This document shows, piece after piece, positions 1 through 10,963 of a stretch of DNA of 64,000 bases. Position numbers and translations under genes: made by a program. How positions within the stretch are numbered: position 1 is the stretch's first letter; each line of letters opens with the position of its first letter. The notes under the pieces were generated by a model. That model had not been told where the DNA came from. It was given only the letters and a program-made list of their open reading frames with translations, and did no database searches. This stretch comes from Spirogloea muscicola (lineage: Eukaryota > Streptophyta > Zygnematophyceae > Spirogloeales > Spirogloeaceae), in assembly GCA_009602725.1 (NCBI GenBank), contig WELB01000025.1:570989-634988 (forward strand). The letters run 5' to 3'.

Positions 1-465
1 CGGCTGGTGTCTGGCAACCCTCGGGCAGGCGCAGGTGGGCTGGCAGGCCCTGAGGGGACCAGGCGCTGCACTTGTCCGCCCGGATATCCAGGCCGATCGC
101 GTTCAGCTGCACTTGGAGGGTGTCGAAGGCAGCTGTGACATCCTCTGGCTTCCCCACCAGCGTGGTGTCATCAGCGTATGCCGGCACGAGGACGCCGGGG
201 TGAACCGCGACCGTTGCCTGGAGCGCACGGTGGTGTGCCAACGCATAGTAGAACCCCGCCAGTGGATCCCCTTGGCGCGCGCCCCTGGTGGAGTGGTAGG
301 TCACCAGCCCATCACCCCCTGCCCGCCACTGCAGCTCGCAGGGCTGACAGTACCCCAGCCTGAAGAAGGGTAGAAGGCTGGGGAAGGCCTCTCTCAGCTC
401 CTCCGCGATGACACCACGATCAACGCTGTTGAAGGCGTTGCGGACGTCAACCGCCATGGCCACCT
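1..465 (-). mobile_element. LINE reverse-transcriptase fragment
   Basis: Read on the minus strand, the frame is open from about 465 to the window edge and encodes the palm of a non-LTR retrotransposon reverse transcriptase. Motif A reads DVRNAFNSV, motif B GARQGDPLAG, and motif C YADDTTLVG carries the catalytic Asp pair. It then runs into the post-catalytic helix region (DIRADKCSAW). A stop lies just upstream of the open stretch and a LINE 3' hairpin sits at 498-515 in the same orientation. The fragment is therefore 5'-truncated or abutted by another copy. It probably belongs to the same family as the C-terminal copies at 39.7 and 61 kb, but the window holds no copy that joins the two halves. 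Confidence 0.88.
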
Positions 466-483
466 AAGGAAAACACGTGTTCC

Positions 484-530
484 AGATTTACAGCGGTGGC
501 TGTGAGAGGCCAGCCCAAAGCAAGCCAGCT
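484..530 (-). repeat. LINE 3' tail hairpin (minus copy)
   Basis: The minus-strand reading gives GGGCTGGCCTCTCACAGCC, the same stem-loop found at the 3' ends of other LINE copies in this window. A degenerate plus-oriented relative lies near 624-646. From 530 to 1258 I see no gene, only these tail relics and AT-richer sequence that probably holds the 3' flank of the next gene. Confidence 0.6.
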
Positions 531-1258
531 CAAAGTGATGCTGATGAGCCCGGCAGTGCCAAGCTTGCATGCATTTTCAGGTCTAACAACGTGTCGAGAT
601 CGGACCTTCCTTCTGACCTTCTTTGGGACTGGCCTTCCACAGCCATTCACCACTCTGGTTAGGCTGCTAAATCCTTCAGTCCAGCGCAAGTAGTAGCTGA
701 CGTCTAGGTGGAGAGCTTGCTTGCTGTCTCAAGGCAGAGGCTCTGCGCATGGACCATCTGCTAGCCGCAACCATTGCAGTCAAGACTATTTGCTGCTTAT
801 GGGTACTCAAAGCAGATAGTAACGAAGGCGTCTTCACACACTAGGGTGCTCCCGTTCTACAGGGTACCTCCATCGTGCATCCACTAGGAAAGAAGAGAAG
901 AGAAAGGAAAAGGATCTCTAGGCAGACAGCAACCTGGTGAGCCTCAACCTGGGCTCCAGAGTTGCACCACCTTATAGAGCAAGCAAAGACAGTTGCCCAA
1001 TGTCATTAGCTAGGTCTTCTGGTGATGCATACAACTGTGAATCCAAAGTGACGTGAAGCCTTTTCTTAAGCACTTCTACAAATAAACAGCAAACATGGAT
1101 AATAGGAATGGATTGGCCTCTGCAATTGCAAAGCAATGGTAGGATTATTGGCATGGACAGTGCAAGAAATGGTATAAGTTCCAAAGTGAGATGCAAAGCA
1201 AGCCACTTGCTGATAATGGCCTCAACTCCATCCCATGTCCCCCTTCAAGTATAGCTGA

Positions 1259-4200
1259 TTACTGAAGTGGTTTGAAGTGCTCCAAATACGACATAACGTG
1301 CAAGCTGAGGGATACATCCATGGGGCACATGTAGCCCCCCACAGTACGAACAAGGACCGGAACAGCAGAGAAGAGCCGCAAGGTCAAAGGAAAAACGGCT
1401 GGCTCCACGACCTCACGCTGGTCCAGCGACCGCAGAGCCATGCCTCTTTGCTGTGCCTCCATGCCGTCGCTGCTATTATCCTCGTCCAGCAGCAAGCTGT
1501 CCGCCTCTTCCACCCAATCCTCCTGAGTGAAGTCGTCTGTGTAGTCAGTCGCCAGAGACAAACCTGCCATGGCTGTCAAGGCCCGTCCTCGTCTGTGAAA
1601 TCTCCCATGTTCTCCGTAGCCTGACTTTGAGGATGATGACGCAGACAACACAAGTGTGCCAGTGGCCTCAAACCACTGCGTATCCACTCCATCTAATGAC
1701 TTGTACGGCACTTTCCGCTCCAACTGCGTGTGTGTACAGATAGATTCAGTAGCTGCAGATTGCACATGTTACATGCGCAAATGCTGTGAAGAAACTAAAG
1801 AATGTGGATGCCTTCAAAGCAAGGCCTTTCCATGAGCGTTCTCCATAGGACATGCTATGCACTCTCTCACAACTTTTCAAGAAGCATCTGCAAGCAACAT
1901 ACCCCAAGCTTGGGAACAGAGATTGTCATCCACGTGGCGCCGAGGCCCACAACACGGCCCTTTGCTAGCAAGCCCTGCAATATGAGAATGCATTGCTGTC
2001 AGAACCCTCCTCGTGTTAAAATCTTGCAGCACCTCAGCAGCCACCAGTTGGCCACCAGTTGAATGTTCTTGGGAGCAAAGGCATGCTGCTTACCCCAAGC
2101 TTCTTGAGCATAACACAGAGGTAGAGCTTGCTGCTGGCCTCCTGCGCCTGTCTGCTCGCTAACTTCCTCACATTGGCATGCGAAGCCACTTGTGAGAGCC
2201 TTGCCTGATCGAGTAAGCCACTCGCCTCTGCAGCAGCGGCAGCTTGCTGCTTTGCCGCTGCATTACTGGCCATGTCTGACAAAGATGGAGTTGCCTGTCC
2301 TTGCAAGCCTGTGAAACAACTTCCATGATGTGTATCCTTGAGCAACCTGGATATGTTTCTCTGTGATAGGATGCCACTGTTACATATGCGCGCCTCAGCA
2401 CCCAGTGCCGCGGCCAGCATGCGGTGGACCAAGACATCCGGGTATCGCCTGATGGGGGACGTGAAATGTGTGTAGTAAGGACAATTCAAGGCATAGTGCC
2501 GCCAGTCCTCCTGGTCCTTAAAATCCCCGGTGCAGAAGTAGCTCGCCAGCTGCATAGGTCTTACGACGTTGTTCATGACAATCTCAAACAACTCTGGGTC
2601 GCTCCTCAAGTCCTCCCTCATACTCACCAGAGACTCATGAATGCTGGCTGATGTACTAGAATCAATCCGTAAATCATTCTTCTTGCAGAAGGCTATAAGT
2701 GCTGCCAACTTCTGATCATTGGGTCTGGGATGTCTCCTCAGAAGTGCTGCCTCTGGGAAAGCCAGCGAGATGGCGCGCGCGGCCGTCATATTCGCGAGCA
2801 GCATGAACTCCTCAACGAGGTTGTTGGACTCGAAGGACTGGTATGCACCAACTCCACTTGGACTGCCGTTATCGTCCAGTGCAAAGGAAAGCTTCACAGT
2901 GTCCAGCTTGAGGGCACCACTGGCAAAGCGCCTCTCTCTGAGCTTCTTAGATACCCTAAAGAGCAGCTGCACGTTCTCAACGACCTCAGACCACGAGTGG
3001 GGAGGGTGCAGTCTTGGCATGACCTGCTGCTTGAGAGACCCTTTGACAGCATCTTCACTATTACAACCTGCCAGAGTTGCCTTGGCAGCCCGCCTTGCAG
3101 CGCTATTTGGGATGAAAGCCCCGTCAATTATCTCCTGAGCATGATTGTATGAGAGCTTGCAGCAGGATCTGATTACAGTACGGCCAAGCCACTGATTCTT
3201 AATTGCTCCTTCTAGCGTCATCTCCCAGATGATCGAAAAGGCCAGGCGATCCACACCGGGGTTCAAGCTGCAAAGCTCCTCACAGAGACGTGGAGGAAGC
3301 ATGGGCAGAACTCGCTGAATGAGGTATACGCTGGTCGACCGATGACGAGCGTCCTCATCAAGGGCACTTCCGGGCTTCACAAAGTATGAGACGTCGGCAA
3401 TGTGCACTCCAATACTGATATTGCCATTTGCCAGCTTCTCTACTGAGAGAGCATCATCAAGGTCCCTGGCCGTTGGAGGGTCAATTGTGAAAATTCTCAA
3501 GTGCCTCAAGTCCTTTCGCATTGCTACTTCCTCATCGGAAATGTGCCATGCTTTTGGTGGGAGGCAAGCCAGCACTGCAGGAGGAAAATCCACACCATGA
3601 ATTTTATGTTGGTAGACAATAGCTGCTGATTCTGCCTCAATCTCCCCTGCCTGGCCCAGCGCGTGCTTCACAACTGCCTGCGGTATGGAGCTAGATCTGG
3701 ACCACGTGTCCACTGATGCTGCGAAAAGGGTCTGGCTCAAGCTGGTATCACCCCCCTGTAATCGATTGTATAGATCCTCGGGCAACCTGGCGAGACACAC
3801 ATTCATTTTTGGCAGTCGCATATCTGCAGGCACAAAGAGGCCATAATTTGGCTCCAGTGCTGGGCTGCCACAGCCTCCTCCTTTCAGCTTGCCTTCAATA
3901 ACACTTGGCAAGCAACATCCTTGCTGCTCACTGCTGCCTTCGGATGCAATGAGCGTGCTGGCTGGACTCCTCTCACTTCCTGAAGGACAACATCCGCCGT
4001 TTGGCAGAAGCTTGTGCCTCCGGGAGTGCCAATCCCAGAACTTGGTCAGGTCGAGATAACCAACCAGGCTTTCACGCCGAGGTGATGGCTCCAGTACAGC
4101 AATTACTCTCCCAGATGGGCGCCTGCCTGGCATGCTGAGCAGCAACTGTGCCAAGTCTTCGCTGGATGCCGCATACTTTGTATGGATTCTGTCTTCACTG

Positions 4201-6230
4201 TTGATGATCTGCTGAGTTGGCAATCTCTCTGTTCCATTTGCATCTCCGACATGCCTCGCACTCAGAATGGGGTAGATGCTGCCTGATGGGCTATGAATGC
4301 CATTTGGCCTTGAAGCTTCAGTTTTGTTGTTTGCAGAGGTTCCTTTCAGCAGGGGCCACTCACTTGGCGAATCTAGTTGAACAGCAACAATGTCTCCCTC
4401 CATCTGCTTAAAGACAAGCTTGAGTATCATCTCATCTGTCACGGATGTCAATGGGAATGGCACTGCAGGGTCATGCGATAAATGAGAAGCAAGACATATG
4501 TTACTTATTCAAAGGTCTAGAAGCCAGCAAGGTGCGCAAGAGTACTTACAGCTCTATTTTGAGCCCCATCACCAAGTATAAGAACATCCAAAGGCAGTCC
4601 CTCTATTGTCACATAAGCCTGCAGGTTGACAGTGACTGGCAATGTCATTGTCAATTCGCAATCAAACCAAGAGAATGATATGCAATATCAGAATTATCAG
4701 AGATGTCATTGTCCCTAAAATAGTGTCATCATCACGCACACACAGAGCTTCAGCAGAAAGAAGGACAATCATTTACCCACCTTCACAGTTACCACACCAA
4801 TCACACTAAGGGATATAAGACAACAAGCACGAATTGCAGAGAAGATGTGCAGTAGAGCAGTACCTCCAATTGCTTGTACACATTCACATGCAGCATGCCC
4901 TTGTGAGCTTCTCCAACCTGTAGTGACAGCACCGTGCCAAAAATCTTCACTAGCGAGCAAACAATCTGCTGACTCAGCCCAATCAGGATGCCAACAGGTC
5001 AGAAAGAGCAATTGCACCACTTCACAGGTTTCTCGATTCAGACCTGTATTTGTTTTCCAACTACTTCAGCGGGCAGATGCTCCATGAAAAGTGCCCGGTC
5101 TTTGACCAATATCCTCTGAGGAGATTGGATAGACGTGCCCAGCACCTGCGAACCTCCTGCTGCCTTTTTAAAAATCGGCTGCTGAGGAGGCCCTTGAGTG
5201 CCTGCAACTTTCTGGGAGGCTTTCTCTCTGCCTGCACTAGAGCTCAAGGTGGTCGGCTTTGCCAAGCCAGCCTTGAATGATCCTACTCGCTGAAGTGGCT
5301 GCGCCTTTGCCGTTATGTCATTGGCAGCACTAGATGCTGGAAGGGCAGAAGTTGGGGCGCGTGGTTGACATTGCATATTACCTTGCAGCTCTTCTTGGCC
5401 TACGCTACACTGAGCATGTGGAACTGCTTCATGATCTACTAATCTGCTGTCAATAAATGAGTCCGCCACTGCCAGGGGTGCACCAGCAGCAGTAGAAACC
5501 TCTTGCTCTTCGACGGCATGACTCGGTTTCACAGGGGCCTGTGCAAGGCTGTCGCTGTGCTGCTGCCGCTGCAACGACGGCAAGGACTCCTGTTCAGGTG
5601 TCTCCAGGCTTGTCCGACGCAAGACGATCTTGGCGAGCAACTTGGGACTGGGTAGAGGGACCCAGTCAGGTGAGGGGCTGCCACTGTGCCACGCACTGCC
5701 ATAGCCTGGTCCGTCGTCGTCACCCTGTGGAGCTGTGACGAGGAAAGTGATGGAAAGCGTCCGTCAAGATTCCAGAATTGACCAATTTCAGCCACAGAGC
5801 TCGTGCATCAGCTATTGCTGCGCACTCAAACTGCATATATTCTGCCACCTGGTCGTCAAACGGCGACTGTCAAAGCAGTAGGGATGTGACTCACCCGCGT
5901 AGGCCTCTGACAGGGGAGCGACAGTAGCATCCGTTGCCTGGCCAGAGCCTGTCCCGAACTTCCTCCTCCCATTTGTTGCCTGGTCAGCCGACGCCGTCTT
6001 TGCCTTGCAGGCCGCTGCTTCGCGGCGACCGGCTCCTGAGGCAGCCGCGTCAGGGGCGGGCAAGTGCTGCGGCGGAGGTGCATCACGGTAGGCCACCATA
6101 AATGACAGCGCCTCGAGCCGGATGTCCGGCTCGAGCGGCGCCTCCGATATCAGCGCGCCGCCAGGCAGGGGCAGGTAATCGCAGCCTTCTGCGAGTGAAT
6201 CCAGGCGCGCGAGACTGTCGAACCGCCGCA

Positions 6231-6272
<42 letters not shown>

Positions 6273-6462
6273 TCTCACGGCGCGAGATGTGGCCGCTGTC
6301 CCTGTCAAACAATGGGACCTGAACTGTCGTGTCAACTTGACGAAACGGTGTGCCCGCGCTGTGCCGATAAGGAGCCGCCCGTCTAGCTAAGCGCAGCCCG
6401 CTAGTGGGAGACTCTCGATGGACGCCACGCGGCAAGCATCGAGCGGTCAGGAAGCTTCTCAT
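1259..6462 (-). CDS. DIS3L2: DIS3L2/SOV-type 3'-5' exoribonuclease
   Basis: RNase II/RNB-family exonuclease that degrades cytoplasmic RNA 3' to 5' independently of the exosome. Seven exons fit in one frame: 6462-5895, 5732-5044, 4917-4864, 4618-4550, 4403-2094, 1974-1903 and 1723-1259, giving about 1408 residues. Exons 3-5 form the first cold-shock domain (AYVTIEGLPLDVLILGDGAQ, then MEGDIVAVQL). The RNB active-site motif DPPTARDLDDAL lies near residue 770 and HFTSPIRRYPD near 1110. The C-terminal S1-like part reads GRVVGLGATWM and then LERKVPYKSLDG, close to plant SOV proteins. No PIN domain is visible, which fits DIS3L2 rather than DIS3. The N-terminal 400 or so residues are low complexity and include about 16 consecutive arginines from a CGG repeat (6233-6271). 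The start at 6462 is uncertain because only the later exons are conserved. It is head-to-head with eIF3f, 42 bp away. Confidence 0.93.
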
Positions 6463-6504
6463 ATCATAAGCGCCTCAAACCCTGCCGGGCGCCGCGGCGC
6501 TTCC
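6463..6504. promoter_or_regulatory. Bidirectional promoter, DIS3L2 / eIF3f
   Basis: Only 42 bp separate the proposed start codons of two divergent genes, so their 5' control regions must overlap. If DIS3L2 really starts at a later Met, the shared region is wider. No TATA box is evident. The assignment rests on arrangement, not on a recognised motif. Confidence 0.4.
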
Positions 6505-8367
6505 ATGGCCGCCGCCGCAGCCGCCGCCGCCGCCCTCGCCGCCGCCNTGCACGCGCCGGCGAGCGGCGCGGCGGCGGGCGCTGCGCGGCTGCACCCCGCC
6601 GTGCTCTTCAGCGTCTGCGACTCGTTCATCCGGCGCAGCGAGGGCCAGGACCGCGTCATCGGCACGCTGCTGGGCGCGCCCGCCGCCGACGGCACCGTCG
6701 ACGTCCGCAACTCCTACGCCGTCCCCCACAACGAGTCCATGGACCAGGTTCGTGGCGGCGGCTGGGAAGCTCAATGCGAATGACAGGGAGCGGTGCCTGC
6801 AGTTGAATCAGGAGGTCGAGGGATCGACTCCCAGAGCTTGCGTTCAATGCCGCCGCCTTTATTGCACAGGTGGCTGTGGACATCGACTTCCACCGCACCA
6901 TGTTCGAGCTGCACCAGCGCGTCAACCCCAAGGAGGTCATCATCGGCTGGTGCGTCCAGCTCGCCGCAGCTCTTGTTCTTGGCGTCTCCCCCTAGGAGCC
7001 GACGGTCCCTCGGGCCTGTGGTCAACTGCAGCAGCTTCGGAAGATTGCATGATATTTAGCGGAGCAGCGGGGCTCTTGGCTGCTCTGCGGCCGCCTCTGT
7101 GGATCAATCATTTGTCGGTTCCACAGTGACAGACTTGATGTAGCTTGTGGGCATTTTTGGGGCTTCGGCTGGCTGCCTCTCAGCACCGGCGGCATTGGCA
7201 GTCCAGGCCGTTCACTTCGGCCAGCTCGCCGCCGCTCGGCAGGTACTCCACGGGCACCGGCGTCAGTGGCAGCGACGCACTGATCCAGGACTTTTACGGG
7301 CGCGAAGTGGCCAACCCCATCCACCTGACAGTTGACACGGCGTTCCAGGACGATCGTGCCAACATCAAGGCGTATGTGTCAACCAGCCTCACGCTCGGCG
7401 ACCGGCAGATTGCCGCGCAATTCCACGAGATACAGTTGGACCTCCGAATGATTGAGGCGGAGCGCATTGGATGTAGGCGGCCAGCCCTCCCACCCTTGCT
7501 CGTTGCAATCCTCAAGCTGGTTGCACGAGACTCGTCTGGCTGCATTGTGCTTATACAGCTGCCTGTTTGCAGATTTGGTCATATCAGTTGTCTCGCTCAC
7601 GGGTGTCTGTCTGTTCTCCAGTCGACGTACTGAAGCGGAGCATGGTTGAGAAGCTGCCCAATGACCTCGAGGGTCTGGAAAGCACAATGCAGAAGCTGGA
7701 GGGGCTCGTGGACACGGTGTTTCGATACGTTGACGACGTTGTAGTGAGCCCACCTGGCACCTCTCGCTAGTTGCAAGCAGTGTAGCTGCCTAAGTAACTC
7801 CAGATTTCACGACCACGTGCTGGCTGTTTAAGTATGAGGCCTCTCTCGAGGTGCTCATTAGAAATATTCTGGACAATGTCAGACGGCAACCTGCTCCCAT
7901 GCTGTGTGGTCTTGGTGTATGGTGGTTTATCTTACTCATGTCCATGTACTGCGCAGGAGGGCCGCAAGCAGCCGGATAATGCAATAGGGAGGTACCTCGC
8001 TGACACAGTGGCGGCCGTGCCCTACATCAAGGCCGATGCCTTTGACAAGCTCCTAAATGACAGCGTCCAGGTCAGCTGTCGTTGAGACTTCAGTCTTCAG
8101 TGTCAAAGGCACAGCCAAATGCTGACCATATACACACTTCTAGTGTGCATCAGATTTGCAAGGGTTTCATTGATCAGCTCGGACCGTGGACTCTGTGGAC
8201 TGTGTATGCATTGTCTGCACTAGTCTGCTTGCGATTGTTCTGCTCACCGGTGACTAGCAAACGTTCTTGTGTGTCAGGATCTCCTACTTGTGCTGTACCT
8301 GGCAAACCTCACCCGGACGCAGCTGGCACTGGCCGAGAAACTCAACACGGCTGCCCAGCCACTGTAA
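6505..8367 (+). CDS. eIF3f: Translation initiation factor eIF3 subunit f
   Basis: MPN-domain scaffold subunit of the eIF3 complex, acting at 43S/48S initiation. Exons 6505-6747, 6870-6949, 7243-7472, 7622-7743, 7957-8070 and 8278-8367 join in phase to 292 residues, near the usual plant length. Conserved landmarks are HPAVLFSVCDSFIRR at the start of the MPN fold, RVNPKEVIIGWYSTG, AERIGFDVLK, KLPNDLEGLE, and the terminal NLTRTQLALAEKLNTAAQPL. The metal-binding HxH of active JAMM proteases is absent (YSTGTG in its place), as expected for eIF3f. The start is the ATG followed by an alanine run. One ambiguous base (n, 6547) falls in exon 1. The AT-richer introns contain no other gene. Confidence 0.95.
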
Positions 8368-9200
8368 CTCGGATGCAACCTTCCAGCCGCCTTCATATAC
8401 TGTTACCCGGCAGTATCACGGCTTCTCACGCTTTGAGGAGCTGCGTTGGCTCCTTGCTCTTCTAGTAGTCAAAGGAACACCGTCGTATAAGCCGTCCAAA
8501 TTCTTTAATTGATCTTTATATCTCCAGATGTATACTGCTGATAGTGCAACAGGCATGTTATTCCATAGGCTGACTGACATATAGTGGTGTTTCATCTGAT
8601 ATGACAACTGAATCTGGAGCCGTGCACTGTGCAGCTGCGCTCTGCTGCTTTCGCTTGTAATGCCTCAGAGCTGGGTTAGAAAGCATATAAAGTATACTGA
8701 AAGTTTTCAAGTACAATTGAGTTATTCTTGTCTGTGAGGCAAGGTGAACTGAGAGGTAGGTGAAATGAAAGGTATCAGTGCCAAGTGTAAAGGCAGCCCA
8801 GAGCCCGGAAACTTTGACTCAATGCTCAACACTGCATGTGGCACGAGATGCTACAAGGGGCGTGTCATGCATGGACTTGGTGAATAACAAGGTGCACAGT
8901 GGAAGGATTGGGGGAGAAGAAGCTCATCCTAAGGCGGCAATGGCTGTGAACGGAGAAGCAGCTCTCCCAAACGGAGCGAGGGCTGTGAGAAGCCTAACCG
9001 CAAAAGAGTGAGGGCCAGCCCACAAGGAAACAGCTCGTCCATGGTCGAAGTCATGTCGCGGCTGTGAAAGCCCGCCGGGGGAATACAGATGAATTTCATA
9101 TCTATATTAGCGGAGCCACCGGAAATGGGTTCTGCACGGCCAAGGGTTTAAGGCCCCTGCTACCAGTGGGATTCACCTCGATCTCCAGAGCAAGCCCGCC
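8368..9200. other. Intergenic region with LINE tail relic
   Basis: This is the 3' flank of eIF3f and I see no gene in it. At about 8920-9000 there is a minus-oriented LINE 3' tail: the plus strand shows GCTCTCCCAA followed by GAGGGCTGTGAGAAGCC, the reverse of the usual hairpin plus GGGAGAGC motif. The remainder looks like ordinary unique DNA. Confidence 0.5.
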
Positions 9201-9386
9201 ATGGCCGCTGCGGCGGCGGCGCCGGCGCGGCGGCCAGGGCTCCGATTGCCGGCGACGGCCGCCTTGGCCGTTGGCGGAGGCGTCGCCGGGCGGCTCCAGC
9301 AGACGCGCTCTGGGGGCTCCTCGGCGGCACATGGGCGACGAGCTTGCCACTGAAGCTGAGGCCGCCGTGCGGCGGCGGCGGCGGCC

Positions 9387-9770
9387 ATGGCGCGCATGCA
9401 GCGCCACCTGAAGCCCTTCGTGCTGCGCCTTCTCTTCTCCAACCGCTACGTCTCGGCCGAGGTCTCACTGGTCCACCCCAGGCCGGCGACGGCGGCGGCG
9501 ACGGCTCCGCCGGCTTCGTGGGCGCCAAGAGTGGTGGCCATGGCGAGCAGCCGCGAGGAGGGCCCGCCGAAGCGCGGCGACCCAAGTGGTGTCACGTCGT
9601 CTCGCAGCGACGTCGCGGCGGCGAGGAGGGTGGGCGAGGCGCTGGCCGCGCGCCTGCTGGGCGCCGGCGTCGGCGCTGTGGCGTTCGAGCTCGGGCGCGG
9701 CGAGCGGTACCACGGCAAGCGCGCCGCGGTGCTGGACGCCCTGCGCGCTGCCGGCGTGCGCCTCATCTGA
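9387..9770 (+). CDS. Ribosomal protein uL18, mitochondrial type
   Basis: A 127-residue uL18 (L18p/L5e) family protein of the organellar large subunit, where uL18 binds 5S rRNA or its substitute. Landmarks are FVLRLLFSNRYVSAEV at the N-terminus, the central SDVAAARRVGEALAARLL, and the C-terminal RYHGKRAAVLDALRAAGVRL, all typical of the fold. The ATG at 9387 is the first Met after an in-frame TGA at 9357-9359. An upstream ATG at 9201 in the same frame opens an Ala/Arg-rich peptide resembling a transit sequence, but it ends at that TGA. Either that peptide is a separate 5' exon or uORF, or import uses the mature N-terminus. A short insert after residue 26 is unusual. Mitochondrial rather than plastid targeting is inferred from overall similarity. 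Confidence 0.85.
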   Translation: MARMQRHLKPFVLRLLFSNRYVSAEVSLVHPRPATAAATAPPASWAPRVVAMASSREEGPPKRGDPSGVTSSRSDVAAARRVGEALAARLLGAGVGAVAFELGRGERYHGKRAAVLDALRAAGVRLI

Positions 9771-10963
9771 CGCCGCAGCCATGGCGCACTGCCCATCCGA
9801 AAGCCCAACACTTCTAGTCGCAGCCCAGAGACTGCAGCCCAGTCTCTTGTTGCTGTGTCTGGCATCGATGCTCGGCAGCCCTTGCGAGGTTGCAGCTGCT
9901 TGAGGGTTCGCCGCCCACTTATTGGCAATGCAATGCCTGGCCACTACCATCAAGAGGAGTCTTTGGGGGATTCCACGTTGGGTGTTGTCCCAACCTGCCT
10001 TCAGCAGAGACTGCACTCGGCGGTGTCATGCACGTGGCCACTCAGGCGCCGCGAGGGCCACAGATGAAGAGGTGAGCGCAGAGCCCATTGTGCTGCCCTG
10101 CTCTGCTTGCTAGCCCCGAACCTGTACGCAGGCCAAGGGAGTAGCTGCCGTGGCTGAAGCACTGCTGATGAAGAACTTGCAGTAGGCAGTACTGAGATTG
10201 TTCAACCATTGATTGATGTATGTAAGCATGTATGGGTCACCTTGCTGCCATCCTAATAAAGAGCAGGTTCATAACCTCTTCAGGCTAGAAATGTATACTG
10301 CCAGGGTAGGGTGAGCTGATAAGGAAGGTCGTTTAATGCTTTTGAACTTTTCTTACACCTGCTGCTAAGAGTCAGCATCTGTGCTAAATGCAATGGCACA
10401 CTCAGTTATAAGAAAGTACCTGCTTTTCGCACTGATCGTGGATCTAGGATTCAGGTTCATACTCTGAATCTCAGATTCCTGTCCACTTTGGCTCAGACAT
10501 GCAAAGCTGCAGACTCTCAAACAGGTCTGCTAATGATGCGGCTAAGAGTATGTCGTCGCGGGTTCACAGCATGCCAACTTATTACACCTATTCGGTTCAT
10601 GTCATCGGAGCTAGTGGCTCAATAGATAGGCTAACGCATCTAGAGAGCAGAGAGGCAAGACACCTGTGAAGAAAAGCAATGACGCGTCGCCCTCAGGCTA
10701 GGTGCTGGCGCCTGCAAGTGGTGGCAGTATTCTGTCCGCAATGTCTCGAAAGGACATGACATCCTTTTGCCAGAGCCTGCACCTCAGAGCCAAGAAAGTG
10801 CAAATCACTGCCCCATCTTTTCCCGCCTGCAGTCTTGCAGGCCCTGGCATGCAAGACGCTGCCAAGCCATCAATACGAGCAAGACACTAAGGGCTATTCA
10901 GCTGAACAATGAGCAGCTACAGCTGACAGTGCTGCCAGAGAGATGACAGTTCTGCCAAAGAGA
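9771..10963. other. Intergenic region, no gene seen
   Basis: This contains the uL18 3' flank, with an AATAAA-like signal near 10254 (CCTAATAAAGAGC), and the 3' flank of the HAD gene that runs toward it. Short open frames here have no recognisable content. Confidence 0.5.
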
